Part shown: positions 21,668 through 34,010 of the stretch, in pieces
Layout: each line of letters starts with the position of its first letter
How positions within the stretch are numbered: position 1 is the first letter of the stretch
Assembly: GCA_023014335.1 (NCBI GenBank)
Contig: JAECYW010000012.1
Coordinates: 1,984,001-2,048,000, forward strand
Reading direction: 5' to 3'
Length of the DNA: 64,000 bases
From: Galerina marginata
Taxonomy: Eukaryota > Basidiomycota > Agaricomycetes > Agaricales > Galerinaceae
Translations under genes and position numbers: made by a program
The notes under the pieces: model-generated
Database searches by the model: none
What the model was told of the DNA's origin: nothing
The model's input: only the letters and a program-made list of their open reading frames with translations

Positions 21668-22019
21668 TGTGTAAGGAGAACTCCGCTTCCGATTTCCAAA
21701 GCTCTAATTTCCAGGTCCGACATTCCGGAGTTCTGCTCCACTCCACTTGTCTGGACATGATTCCGAATATTTCATTTTATTTATGGACTTTATTTTATTG
21801 TACCACTTTTATTATTTTGCATGCAACACTTGCTCTAAAGTGCCTTTTCTTATATATACCGCTCACCTAGCATTGGGTTCCCACTTTTCCCTCTTTGGTT
21901 CCCTGCTAGGTGCGTTTAGATAGATTAGATTAGATCACCGCATTTAATATATTGACTTTGGTTCCCTGCTAGTTCTCTGATCCGTTTCCGGCATCCTGGA
22001 CTTCAGTTGCCCTTACACA
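21668..22019. repeat. Lone LTR-like sequence (352 bp) without TSD
   Basis: Bounded by the inverted ends TGTGTAAGG and CCTTACACA, with a TATA-like TTCTTATATATACCGC in the middle. The left flank GACCT and right flank GTTGT do not match, so this is not a simple solo LTR. The right boundary coincides with the point where homology to Gypsy copy B begins (about 22017-22020), suggesting a recombination or deletion junction. Confidence 0.4.
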
Positions 22020-24815
22020 GTTGTGGTAGAAGGATTGGGTTCAGGATTAATGTCTGCTGCAGCTGAAGCTTATCGCTTGATGACAGAAGGACGTCAGACG
22101 TCCTTGGTAGTCGAAGGCCAATCAGCTCCAACGCCTGTGCGTTCTGGTCTGGAGAGAGGTTTTGTATTGTCTCCTATGTATAACCTATTTTTGGAATATT
22201 CGACGGACGGTGACTACGGTTCTTCAACTTCAAAACGCATCTCGCTTCTTGCCATGACACCTAACCTAATGGCAGAAGACATCAAAGAGTTACGCCCTTC
22301 GAGGAATAATCCATTCCCGTGATTCTGGCTAGTAAAGAACAATTTGTCCTCAGTCAAGGAAACCGTCAACAAACTCCAGCGTTTTATCGAAAAGATGACT
22401 GAACTTATACAGGAACAAAAATGTCACTTCATTGTGGACCCCAATGATACTATCGTACAAACTCTGTCTAATTTGCAAAGTCCCACCCAACTAAGGTTAG
22501 CCTGGACTATGCTTGCTAAACATATGGAAGCCGCACAAAGGTTCATGAGCAAATATGAAATGGAGTATAAGAACAAAGATATTTTGCTTTCCTGGCATCA
22601 ACGTCATCTAACCTACATACAGAACTAAACTCAACAATTGATGTTGATTCTCGACTAGGTCTAATGTTAACTAAGTTTCCTCGCCACAACTCGTATATCG
22701 AGGACGAGAAGAGGGAATTACTTCTGAAGGGAACTCTCTTCGATGAAATCAGAATTAATTTGCCCTGACCTGGAGTATACAATGTTAAATACCCCGACGA
22801 AGAGACACAGCTGACCAAATCTGATGAGGAAGAAGATGATGTACGCCCAACAGAAGAGATAGCGGAAGTTAGTGAAATCAAAGACTTGGCAGATTTGAAA
22901 GGGAAGTTGAGAGAAGACAATTACTACGCCGCTGTTGACTGGGATCCTGAGCAAAGACCTTTACTAGGATTGGGGACTCCGTTTAAAAGGGGCAAAGACC
23001 TATTCATGGGATCTAACAACCTGCCTACAAGCCCATTCCCAATAAATGTCAGCAATGCCGAAGAGTTACCGAAAGCTTTCCCTAACATCTTACACGGTTT
23101 GGGCGCTCCAAATTTAGTGCCGTCTTCCGGTTTCCCAGTGCTGTCAAGCCTCTACACCTTCAGTGCCATGCACGGTATAAACAAGGCGGTAGGATGGGAC
23201 CCTTTTATCCCGGACAAGCCCAACAGAGGTTCTGATAACAACAATTGGCAAATGCCAACCACCTTCACAACAGATAAACGCTACCTGTTTGGAGCAAACA
23301 CTCCTAAGCCACTCGGAAATTGGAACGCGCCTGACGGTTTGCCATCAGCTCTACCTAAACCGAGACAAAATTGGTTCTTAGCTAAGGAAACACCCTTTCA
23401 CATGTCAAAAGGAGCAATGATGAAGAATTCGGGCACTTTGACGATTATGACAATGACAACTACAGGGAATTTGCCTGCTCCAGAAGATTGAAGCATGAAT
23501 AACCCCCAAAGGCAACCAAGCCACAACCCACCACCCCCTAACAGTCCTTCAGGAGGCCCGCCTGGACCTCCAAGTGGCCCTCCTGGAGGCCCTTCTGGAC
23601 CATCGGGAGGACCACCAAATAATCCCAACAACCCTAACTCCTCCTATATGAACCCCTTTTTTTCCTTACCACCTTCAGGAAACAGAGGTGGAGGTGGAGG
23701 TGGAGGGGGAGGGGGAGGAGGTAGCAGTCCGCCCAATGGCCCCCCTCAAGGTCAATCGACAGGCTCTTCAGGAGGCCCGTATAATTACAATACGACTATG
23801 CAGACTTACAACAATTTTATGCTGTCGATTAAACCAGAACTAAAACCTGACCAGCTACCAAGCTGGGATGGAAACCACAATACTGCAATAGACTATTTCT
23901 GGAAAGTTCAGCAACTAGCAGCATTAGGAGGACACATACCTGATCAACTTGGACAGTTTCTCTGGCACAACTTGAAAGAAGATAGTACTGTACAAATATG
24001 GTTTGCAATGTTAGCACCTCAACAACAAGCCTACCTGAGAAGCAATTATCTTACATACCTTCGTGGATCAAAGAAGGTTACCTGGGAAGAATCTGGCAGC
24101 TAAAGATGAATCAGGCTTACAAAAATCAATCCTTCCAACAATTTGGCCACAAATCCAAGACTCCACCATGTTTCGTAGCCAGAAGGATAATGTACACAAG
24201 AATGCTAGTGCGTAGCAACAATGGAGGACCTATGGAAGTCTTCCTTGTTATGCAATGCACACCTATATCATGGAGGCCCGTCATAAACATTGACAGCATC
24301 AAGAACACCAGCGACCTTTATTCAAAAGTTACTGAGCACGAGAAAGCCCTCATATACGCAAGCAAGCAAGAATCATCACATGTAGTAACCGCTGAGAATC
24401 TGGCATACAACCTTTGTCACCTAGGATTAACTCCAGCGACAAGCATGACCCCGAGCAACAGGAAGCTACAGAATAAACCCCAGGAAAGATCAAATTTCCG
24501 TCAAGCAAACTTAGGAGAATCTGTCAAGGAAGACCTTCAGCGGGAGACATTAATGGAGGGGACTACAGAAACACTCCTACTGCAGATGGACAAACCTATG
24601 CTAAAAGAAGCTTATCAAATTCTCCGCCAAAGACAACGGCCCCCTCTGAAGGGTGGATATCCTTTCCCAAAGAATGACCACGTCATGACAAAAGTGGGTA
24701 GGGCTCCACCTTTGCCTTGTAAAGCTTGCGGTAGCAGCAATCACTGGGACTGCAAGTGTCCTGATTGGTCAACTTTTCTAGAAACCCAAAAGAAAAGCGT
24801 GAACTTTGTTACACT
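22020..24815 (+). pseudogene. Gypsy copy B gag, part 1
   Basis: Homologous to the N-terminal half of copy A gag-pol, beginning at VVEGLGSGLMSA (residue 87 or so of copy A) and passing through the proline/glycine tract and capsid-like region to the CCHC knuckle CKACGSSNHWDCKC (about 24718-24765). Breaks include CGA-to-TGA stops at 22320 and 23489, a TGG-to-TGA stop near 22766, and a one-base deletion near 22590 that shifts the frame. The poly-glycine tract is shorter than in copy A. It is cut at 24815 by a hAT-like MITE inside the codons for VTLEEED. Confidence 0.88.
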
Positions 24816-25135
24816 TAGGCAATGGCAGGGGTTGGGGTAACCCTGGCGGGTTGCGGGTTGGGGTACCGCACGGGTAGGGTACGGGTTACAATAGCCCTAC
24901 CCGCGAGCTTTCAAACGAGCCCAAAAACATATTTTTTGGACCAAAACTGAGGGAGATACAGCCAAATTCGCAAAATTCATCAAAATTGGCTGTATCTCCT
25001 TCATTTCTGGGCCGTTTTGGACATTTTTGGGCTTGTTTTGACGGGTAAACCTGTGGGGTTGCGGGTAGGGTTACGCTACGGGTAGGGTACGGGTTGCTGG
25101 CGCAATACCCGCGGGTTTACCCGTGCCATTGCCTA
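24816..25135. mobile_element. hAT-like MITE, 320 bp
   Basis: Ends are TAGGCAATGGCA and, inverted, TGCCATTGCCTA. The 8-bp target duplication GTTACACT (24808-24815 and 25136-25143) occurs once in copy A at the same place. 8-bp duplications and TA-starting ends fit hAT. The element is non-coding, with repeated GGGTAGGGTACGGG-type guanine-rich motifs near both ends and a small internal inverted repeat (AGGGAGATACAGCC and GGCTGTATCTCC). Confidence 0.88.
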
Positions 25136-27136
25136 GTTACACTGGAGGAAGAAGACAACAAAGCGGAAACCCTGTTTGCCAGCGCATACTCCATATTAGT
25201 CTGCAACCGTGTCGCGTTCATCCTCAGAATAGACCAAAAAAGCGAAAAGTTGTTAGAGGATTTTGAAGAGGCGGCTAGCCAAACTCTGAGCATCCCGGAA
25301 AGCCTCAGTGGGGCAAAGCATAAGTCCAGTTACAGAATCTTGCATAAGCAAGCGCCTAGGATAGAGGAGGAGGAAGAGGAAGACGTTGATGCAGCCAAAT
25401 GCAGAACTTTGAATCCACATGATTTGCCTGCAATAGTAGAATCAGTAGATTTACAAAAGACTGCTGAACCCCCACCAAAATTGGATCAAGGTCCCAAATT
25501 AGATAGGGAAGATGGGGAAAAACAAACTCCTTGCCACTACAAGATACCAAAGCGAAGAAAAACAGCACCTGGTTATGCTTCAGCAGGAGTTTCAGTTTTG
25601 TTGATTGAAGGCCGGGTTGAAACCACACAAGGAAACAAAATACTCTTTGCCTAGACTCCAGAGCCGACATCACCCTCATCTTTGAAGATTACTTCAACGA
25701 CTTGCCAAACAAGCCTAAAGTGCACACAGGACAGAAGCTGAAGCTATGGCAATTGACAGACAAAGACTGTGAAATAAAAGGTTATATGAAAATACTGATC
25801 TACGTCACCTTGGATGATAAAACTATGCTTGAAATGGAAGCCGAAGCCTATATTGTCCCAAGGATGACAGTGCCGATACTCCTAGGAGAGGATTTCCAGA
25901 CGACCTACAAAATATCAGTCGAATGATCTGTTTTAGACAGTAAAACTATCCACTTTGGCAGAACACCGTTTTCAATGCCTGCAAGCCAGGCAGATAAAAC
26001 TCCGGACTTCAACCGCTTATGCAAGAGTGCTCATCTCACAGCGTCTTTTGAAAAGAACAAGTTGCACCGTAAAAGAAAGAACAAATGGAAAGCCAACAGG
26101 ATAAGAGTGGAAAAAGAACGACATACCCTTCGAGCCTTGGCAGATGTGAAAATCCATCCAGACAAATGCAAGAAAATACCGGTAACCTGTCATGCAGAAT
26201 CAGGGAAAGAATGGTTCTTCGAACAAGAACTACTCACCTTCGCAGCAGATGCCTTCCTGGTGGCCCCAAATATGATATTTGATCCCGAGTACTCTTTCAT
26301 CCCAGTGGCAAATATGTCAACAAAACTGAGACTAGTTAGAAAGGAAGACATCATTGGATATCTCAAAGACCCACAAGAATACTTTGATATGCCAACATCT
26401 TCAGTCGAGTGGAAGACACTCAAGGGACGAGCGGATGCGTATTCAGACTTTATCAAACTTCAACTCAATGATAACAAGAAGAGGAAAGCAAAAAGCGGGA
26501 AGTCCAAATCGATGAGATATTTCCGACAGTCGACAAGCCGATGTCAGACGACATGGTAGAAGACAATCTAGGTCCAAAGACTGCAGAGCTACCAGATTTG
26601 ACAATCTACCCATCAGAAGACATTACAAAGTTATTGGACATAGGAGACTTACCTGAACACTTGAAAGACAAAGCTTGGAATATGTTCAAGTCACACACTC
26701 AAGTGTTTGGCTTTGACGGCCATTTAGGTCACTACTCTAGCAAAGTAGAAGTCAGAACACAACCAGGACAAACACCAATCTCACTGCCCATGTATGGAAC
26801 TTTGCCTGCAAAACGTAAGATCATAGACGAGCAGCTCGATAAATGGTTCAAATTGGAAGTCATAGAACCATCCAAAAGTCCATGGGGCGCACCAGTAGTA
26901 ATAGCATATCATAATGGCAAGCCAAGATTCTGTATTGATTATAGGAAACTCAAGGCGGTCACAATAGCCAACAAATTTCCCTTTCCGCGGTTAGATGCTC
27001 TCGCGGGATTCACTCAACTGGAAATGGATGAGGAACACAAAGAGAAAACTGCATTCCGTACACACCAAGGATTATACCAATTCAAACAAATGCCCTTTGG
27101 ACTAAGAAACGGACTATCAATATTTCAGAGGATAAT
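25136..27136 (+). pseudogene. Gypsy copy B pol, part 2 (protease to reverse transcriptase)
   Basis: Continues from the knuckle region through protease to the reverse transcriptase motif GLRNGLSIFQRI. The protease active site reads LDSRAD instead of LDSGAD of copy A, and the frame shifts just before it near 25650. A CGA-to-TGA stop lies at 25924. An in-frame deletion of 16 codons removes the residues between FPLPR and LDALAGF that copy A has. It is interrupted at 27136 by the Harbinger element. Confidence 0.88.
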
Positions 27137-27315
27137 AGGGTCGCTCAGAGTAGGCCGGTTGGATTTCATTTGAGGTTCATTTGAGGGTCAGTTGGAATTT
27201 CAGTTGAGATATGGCTGGCGCAGCAGGCGTGCACCAATTCCAAATTGGTGAGTTCAACTTTGATCGTGGTTGACCAACTGAAAAGTTCGGCATGAGCAGC
27301 CGTCGGAGTTTCAAC
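27137..27315 (+). repeat. Harbinger left TIR
   Basis: About 179 bp, roughly 95 percent identical to the inverse of 37732-37909. The transposase start codon at 27292 and its first eight codons lie inside the TIR. Confidence 0.92.
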
Positions 27316-28082
27316 GGACTGATTAGAGATAACCCAAATTGTTATCAAGATATGACCGCCGTTGTTACGTCTCGCACACTCCAAATACCCAATGCCTACT
27401 CGCTGGCCGCTGACGCCCTCCATCGCGCTTTTCTTGTCAACTTTGTGGCAGATCTGGAGAGCAGAGAGCTCGACTTTGAGTCAGACTCAGAAGATTCGGA
27501 TGAGGATGAGGAGATGAGTAGCTCTTCTGAATCCAGCTCGAGCTCGTCATCCTCCTCGTCGTTGTCGTCTGATGATAGTGACGATCCAGACTTTATGATG
27601 CCTTCGGAAATGTATGTTCAACACATGGCAAATCTGTATTCAGAGCGCTACATGGCGGAGTGAACTAAAATTCCAAAGACACAAGAATTTATGCATTTAT
27701 TACTCAGGGACTACAAGATTAACTACCCTCTAATCTTCCGATCATACTTACGCATCGACTCGGACTGTTTTGACGACTTGGTAGAAGCCATATGTGATGA
27801 CAAAATCTTTCACAACAACTCCAACAATTCCCAGATGCCAGTTGACGAGCAAGTTGTCATTGCGCTGTATCGTTTTGGCCACTATGGGAATGCCGCTAGT
27901 CTCATGAAGGTGGCCCTCCAATTTGGAGTTGGTTTTGGGACAGTCCATCTTGTTACCACCCGTGTCCTCAAAGCTTGTTGCTCAGAACAATTCCGTGCAT
28001 CTTCTATCCAGTGGGCAAACAACAGGATGAAGTCGGAAGCAAAGGACTGGGTAGAAGCCAATTCCCCAGCATGGCGGAATGG
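27292..28082 (+). pseudogene. Harbinger DDE transposase, N-terminal part
   Basis: Begins at ATG 27292 (MSSRRSFNGL) in the left TIR. An acidic, serine-rich stretch (27480-27600) precedes a helix-turn-helix-like region of the HARBI1/PIF type: SYLRIDSDCFDDLVEAICDD, then MPVDEQVVIALYRFGHYGNA and VATSLMK-like residues up to DWVEANSPAWRNG. A TGA at 27661-27663 interrupts the frame, which continues unbroken from there. The gene is cut after AWRNG by a 7-kb insertion and resumes at 35081. The transposase would cut the TIRs and integrate at 3-bp targets. Here it is disabled by the stop and the insertion. Confidence 0.88.
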
Positions 28083-28270
28083 AGGTCTTAGTGATGTCCC
28101 ACTGATTCCTGCAGGATTCCGGCTGGAATATCGCAATTCCGCGGATTCCTGCCGGAGTCGGAATGGCAGGGGGACCAGCCAAAAGCCCCAATTCCGTGGG
28201 CTATAATCCAGCAGAATACGGCGCGGAACATCCGGAATGGGGAATTTGGTAGGATTCCGCGGCGGAATAG

Positions 28271-28958
28271 CGAGCTACATCAACGATTACGTAACGTTCC
28301 CACCGCCCGTGCTTGTTGATTCCGCCACGCTGTGCCGGTTTCTTTCTTTTCAACCACCACTATCCCTCCCCTCCCCTCCCCTCCCTCCCGTAGCCTCGAC
28401 TTTCTACCCCCACGTCGACCAGTGCGCCCACGACTCCCCGCCACATCACGGACCCCGCCACGTCGCGTTGCCCGCACCGTAGAACGTCCCCGACCCCGCC
28501 ACCACAACTCCGCACGCCTCGCTACCCCATCGCGACTGCCACGTCAAGGGCCCTTGAGGGCGAACAGCACGTCTGCCACGCCGCAGCGGCTTACGGAGTG
28601 GGGGGAAAGGGCCCAGATACCCGGTAAGCACCCCCAACCCAATTCACACATCCTGTAGCCCTGTTAATACCCCAGCTTCCACCTCAGGCACGTCCGCTGC
28701 CGTTTCGAACCAACGGCAGTCGCGGAAGCGACCACGTCGACCCCAACTCGACCCCTCCGTCCTCATTTTGAATCAACGGCGGCCACGTTACCCGCCACTG
28801 CCGCTGACATCGCCCCCGAAACCATTTCAAGCCCACGGCAGCCCCCTTCGCCCCCACCACCCGTGCGCTGGGACTCCCGCGGCGCCCATCTGCACACCAG
28901 CGCCCATTGCCCACCCGTTCGCATCCGTTTCGCGAACGGGACCCGACGCCTAGCACCC
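28271..28958. other. GC-rich segment of the 7-kb insert, left of E1
   Basis: Cytosine-rich on the plus strand, with proline/arginine-rich frames but no recognised domain. It contains GGGCCCAGATACCCGGTAAG near 28608; similar motifs occur right of E1 near 34186 and 34494. Confidence 0.45.
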
Positions 28959-28965
28959 CACTGCC

Positions 28966-29740
28966 CACCTTATGCTGGCAGTATCATATATCATAGACTG
29001 CAATAACCCAGACATATGTTATACATCCACAGCGGGTTTGGCCACTACTGCCTAAAGGCAGTCCCCATGTATCACGTCCCTCTATAGTGGCTGGGGCTGC
29101 TGGGGGGGCGTATATGGGTGCTCTAGGGTGCAGGGCACAGTAAATACATGTAAGCAATGCTCTCTATGATGTCGGGCACTGTATAATGGGTGCTGCTCAT
29201 CATTTGGGCGCTTTTGGGCGCCTTTGGGCGCGGGAATAAATCATTCAGGGTCTTCAAATATTGATGGACATTAATTTTGGCTGCTGCTCGTCATTGGGGG
29301 CGGTTTTCGGGGCGGAAAAAGCGCCAGGGGGTGTATTTTGGTACCCACATTCCATCTGGGATGTTGGTCACCCCGTCGGGGGGGCGGGATGGGGCGTAAA
29401 AAAAATGTAACGGATGCCAGAAGTCCCGCCGGGGTCCTAATTCCATTTTTGGACGCGTTCCGCGCCTTTTCGGTAGCTGTTGCCGCCGCGATAAAAATAG
29501 ATCCGGTCAGTTTTCGTGCAATATTGCCTGTATTTTTCCCCTCCCCTCGTGTATTAATACATAGTTAAAAAGTACTCGTAAATGCGAACCTAACAATATA
29601 ATTTTTATTCCAAAAAGCGGCCTGGAAAGGCTCAGCCGACGGGTCGTGCTTACGGGCTCCGTAGGATGAGTGTTATAAATAGAATTCACACAAAAATGGA
29701 CCGTTTTTGCACTACCTCGAGCTCAGCTTCCCTGTCCCCT
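28966..29740 (+). repeat. E1 left TIR arm
   Basis: Inverse of 33250-34003 with scattered differences. It holds a hairpin-forming CTACTGCCTAAAGGCAGT near 29045 and runs of GGGCGC motifs near 29208-29232. Frames inside the arm appear in both E1 arms simply because the arms are copies. Confidence 0.8.
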
Positions 29741-32700
29741 CCCTTGAGCACACACAGCTGGAATCTACAGGTAATTCTGGACCTGATGATACCAATTTTA
29801 TAGGGAAACACCCAGGGGAAAGCCTTATGATCCAGTTATGTAGAATGATTCAATTATAGTAATATCGTGTTACTGAAGTACAACATTATATCTAGTATAG
29901 GGACAGCGTTAACAAGTATGTATCGCAAGTGGCAATGAATGTGCCTACTCGCGATACTCACTCGTTAACGCAGGTAGAACGGCAGGAGCTGCCTGCCCGT
30001 TCACCTTGCTTCTCCTACTCGTCGGTGTCCGCCCACTGCCCTCAACTCCCACCAACCCTCGTCCGTCGTTAACCTCCGTCATTCTGTCCTCCGTCGGCTC
30101 GCAGGGTGGTCGAGTTGGACGTTCGGTGTCGGCGGCAATCGGGCGCCATCCCTAGTACGCTCGTCTCACCCTTGCTGTCTTATCGCAACGAGTAGCAACT
30201 AGGGTGCAACAATGTCGGTTGCTACACCTTGTGCTTTCCGTCGTACCATCCCAGTCGTCATCTCCCATGGATCGCGACCCACGTGTAACGTGGACCGCGG
30301 GCAGGGAGACGTCGCCAGGTGGCGCAGTGGGCAGTGAGAGGGAGTGAGGGGGAAAGTCCAAAGGGCCGATAAAAGTTAACCAACGGCGTTCGCCTTTGTT
30401 CTTCGCGGGACGTGTTCGTTTTGGACTGTCGTGGTAAGAGAAGGGCGGAGGGGCAGCCGGCGAGTGACGCATCGGGCGCGAGCGCGAGGGAGGAGGGAGG
30501 TGAGAGGGAGGAGGCAACGATATTCGTTGCCCCCACCCCACCCCGTCCTGGTGGCTCCAGCGGAGCAGCGTTGCTGCTGCTGCTGCTGCTGTCACACCCT
30601 GGAGCATCCGTGTCGTAGAAGCAGCAGCGGTCGTGCTGCTTCTCCCTCTGCTGGCCGCGTGTGCTTCGTAGAGGCCAAAGGCGGCGGCGGCACTGGGAGG
30701 TGGTAGCGTAGGGGGGGTCGGTATCGGCGTAGACAGCTGCGGCGCATCTACCGCGGAGTAAATGAGCGGTGGGCGTGTGCGGTAAGAAGAAAAGCAAAAC
30801 GAGTCGAAATACGACTCGTCTTGCGACGCACAGGGCGGGTCTCCCTCTCCAGGGTCTCCCCTCGTTGTCCTTCACCCACTTTCCATCCGAGTTCGTTGGA
30901 ACGCCGGCCCACGACCCTCAACGTGAAGGGGGGCTCACGACGTGCCGCATGACGCAGTTCGTGCAGTAGAACACTTAAAGATGGCAAAAATAAGTCATAT
31001 AGCAATAAATTTTCGTAATATAACTTACTGAACATTTTCTTGAGATCTTGAGGGGCGGAATGGGCCAGGAGGGAGAGAAGGGAGCGTGGTGGTGGTGGTG
31101 GAGAACAAGGATCAACGAGCGTTGATGGCTGTTGATGTGACGTCGGGCGTTTCGGCGAGCGATATGATTGGCTACCTAAAACGGGCCGACAAATCCGCCA
31201 AGGACTCATCATCCTCAACGACGTCTCGGACGGCGTCAACGCGAACAGTAACGTTGAAATTAATACGAAAGTAAATTTAGAATAAACATAACTACCTTAC
31301 TGAGTGTATTCGGCATTTTTTTCCAGCCTCTAGTGGTATGAAACGATGAAACGTCTTCGTACCCCCGAGCGTGGTGATCATCGCCTCAACAGTGAGCTTC
31401 ATACGGGGTATTTACATGCTTGAAGCCTTCATAATCTCAAATAAAAAGGTCCAGGGTACTAAGTAAACTATTTTAACTATTCTCAGATACTTTACTGGAC
31501 CGAAATTGATCTTGAATGCTCCCAATATCTTGTTAGTAGCTTCATTTGCACGAATGCTCATTGAATTCATTCTCACTTTCATGGATTCCTTACTCACTTC
31601 GTTTGCATGATAGGAATTCTCAATATTTATTCATCTGATAGCTATAATACATCTCTATAATACATTCCAAACCCCTACTAATGATACCTTGGCTCTGGGA
31701 TATGCTGTGAAGACTGCAAGGACGTTGAAGGCGTCGACGAAGAATCGACATTTCTCCGGCCCGCCATGCCGAGCGCAGATCAACCACGTTGATTGTGGTT
31801 GATCTTCCCTTCTCACCACCACCACCACTCCTTACTCGCCTTTCCCGCCCTCCAGGACTTCAAATGGTTGTTGGTAAGTATTTCTTTTGTGTTTAATATC
31901 CTCTTTTGACCTTGATTTCAATAGGTACCCGAACTACGCCAACGAACACTTAACGGCGTCGTGTGCCCCTCGCCTCAGTGCATGTGGGCCGGCGCTCTCT
32001 TGTAGAGGTTAGGTGGAAGCGCGAGGGAATAGGGATGGGGAGGGGGAGGGAGAAGCACGGCGGCTTCCAACAACCCGGATCCACCACCGCCATCCAAGTC
32101 CACCAACCAGCCTCGTCCGATGCGCCGTCGAATGCCACCCAGGCCGCAGCGCCTCCACATCCCCCTCTGCCGAACCCGACCCCGTTCGTTGCGCTTTACA
32201 CCAACGACTGGCTCTCGTATCCGCAGCCGCAGCCGCACGTCCTCGCGAGGCTGCTCTACCATCCAAGGTGCGGAGCAGTCAGCGTCGAACACTCGAGCCC
32301 GGGAGTTCCGCTGTCTGCATGCATCACCCCCTCCCTTCCGATGTCACCCGCCCCAACAACCGCTTGGAGCCACCCGGGTCCCACTATCGCATCTAACGCC
32401 CGCCCCCACTACGCGCATGCCTCCTCTCAACATGACCACGACCGCCAGCGAGACGAGGGCCAAGGCAGCACAGCCCAAGGCGACGTGGTCAGCAACAGCG
32501 AAAGCGACGAGGGGGGGTGGCAGCGGCGACCATGCCGCCGCCGCCGCCGCTACTCTGTGAGCCCTTGCGAACGACGTGACGACAACGGTCGCTACTGGGC
32601 GAGGACGACAGTGAGGAGGACGCGGGGCAAGGCGGGTGACGGCAGTGGTATGGGGGGCAGCAGTGGCCGTTGTGGCTGCTGCTGCTGGGGTACCTTGGCC

Positions 32701-33249
32701 GAGCGCCTCAAACTGCCGCTGCCGCTCCGTCTCCTCTCCTCGTCATCCTTCCAAGATGAGAGGATCGAGTCCGCAGACTCGATCTTCTCGATCGTCTTTT
32801 GACGCCACGACACACGGTCCAGATACGGAGACGACGAACATCGACATTTCGATGTTCGTCCTCTCCTGGTCCTGCCAGCTCGCCGTGGACGTGGTGGGCG
32901 CAGCTCCGTGGCGTGAACTCGGAGGTTCGTGTTTGAGATACCATCTCCAACGCGAACCTCTCTTATTTAATTAGCTGTTTACATGTACATACATAGGAAA
33001 GTAGTAGTATAAATATACTCGACCTTGTTCCACAGAACGCGTTTGCAGAGGCAGCACCTGAAGTGGATAGTACAAAGAGCACTACTCGGGTAGAAGGATG
33101 AGCCGTAGGTGTAGGATATACTCGAGTATCTATAGAGGTTGTTCGGATCTTCTAGTGCCATTTTCACCATGAAATTGGTATCATTGGATTCAGAATTGCG
33201 TGTAGAATACATTAATCTATAGAACAATGGAGGGAGCACTACATTGCAC
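29741..33249. other. E1 interior, no gene recognised
   Basis: The interior contains (i) a block around 30258-30330 (TCCCATGGATCGCGACCCAC) also present in E2 at 56155-56225; (ii) a CTG/CAG triplet-rich stretch 30560-30650, also in E2; (iii) the shared palindromic module 30790-30960; (iv) an AT-rich segment 30970-31060 with a similar counterpart in E2; and (v) a GC-rich segment 31950-32800. Frames in these parts are arginine/proline/serine-rich and shift between the two elements, so I treat them as non-coding. Confidence 0.55.
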
Positions 33250-34003
33250 TCAATCTACAGAAAAAACGGTGAGCATTCCTAGAAATCTATTTATAACGCT
33301 CATCCTATGACGCTCGCAAACACAACCCGTCGGTGGAGGCTTTCCAGGCCGTTTTTTAGAATAAAAATTTCATCATTGTGTTCGTATTTACGAGTACATT
33401 TACACTATCTGTTAATAAACGAGGGGATGGAATAATCGCAGCTAATATTGCCTGAAAACCGACGGGATCTATTTTTATCGCACAGGCTACAGGTCCCGAA
33501 AAGGCGCAGAACGCGTCCGAAAATGGAACTAGGACCCCGGCGGGACTTCTGGCATCCGTTACATTTTTTTTACGCCCCATCCCGCCCCCCCGACGGGGTG
33601 ACCAACATCCCAGATGGAATGTGGGTACCAATGCCGACCCCTGGGCGCTTTTTCCGCACCAAAAAGCGCCCCCGACGACGAGCAGCAGCCAAAATTAATG
33701 CCCATCAATATTTAGAGACCCTGAATGATTTATTCCCGCGCCTAAAGGCGCCCTGGAGCGCCCAAACAATGAGCAGCACCCATTATACAGTGCCCGACAT
33801 CATTGGGAGCATTGCTTACATGTATTTACTGTGCCCTGCACCCTAGAGCACCCATATACGTATCCCCAGCACCCCCAACCACTATAGAGGAACATAATAT
33901 GTGGGGACTGCCTTTAGGCAGTAGTGGCCAAACCTGGTCTGGATGTATAACATACCTCTGGAATATTGCAGTGTATCATGTATAAATATAGCCTACAAGG
34001 CTG
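33250..34003 (-). repeat. E1 right TIR arm
   Basis: Inverse of the left arm, ending ATAGCCTACAAGGCTG directly before the 7-bp duplication CACTGCC. Confidence 0.8.
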
Positions 34004-34010
34004 CACTGCC

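Larger units (their letters stand above)
28966..34003. mobile_element. E1: 5.0-kb element with long TIRs and a 7-bp TSD
   Basis: The duplication CACTGCC is at 28959-28965 and 34004-34010. The left end is CACCTTATGC, the right end ...ACAAGGCTG. Inverted arms of roughly 770 bp (28966-29740 and 33250-34003) include shared blocks such as the inverse pair around GGGATGTTGGTCACCCCGTC (29358 and 33594). The interior (29741-33249) has GC-rich, proline/serine/arginine-rich frames, a CTG-repeat near 30570, and no transposase motif that I can see. Arms, end sequences and interior modules match E2. The element is probably non-autonomous. Confidence 0.82.

Noticed and set aside
30560..30650. CTG repeat as a polyglutamine or polyleucine gene
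   Set aside because: Only short, no supporting exon structure, and shared as a non-coding block with E2.
30258..30875. 205-codon minus-strand frame in E1
   Set aside because: Arginine/serine/proline-rich, GC-driven, and not preserved in the homologous part of E2.
31963..32802. 279-codon frame in E1
   Set aside because: GC-rich low-complexity composition, several overlapping frames of similar length, and no conserved motif.
29338..33631. Matching frames starting MVPTFHLGCWSPRRGG in both E1 arms
   Set aside because: They coincide because the arms are inverted copies; E2 arms do not keep the frame.
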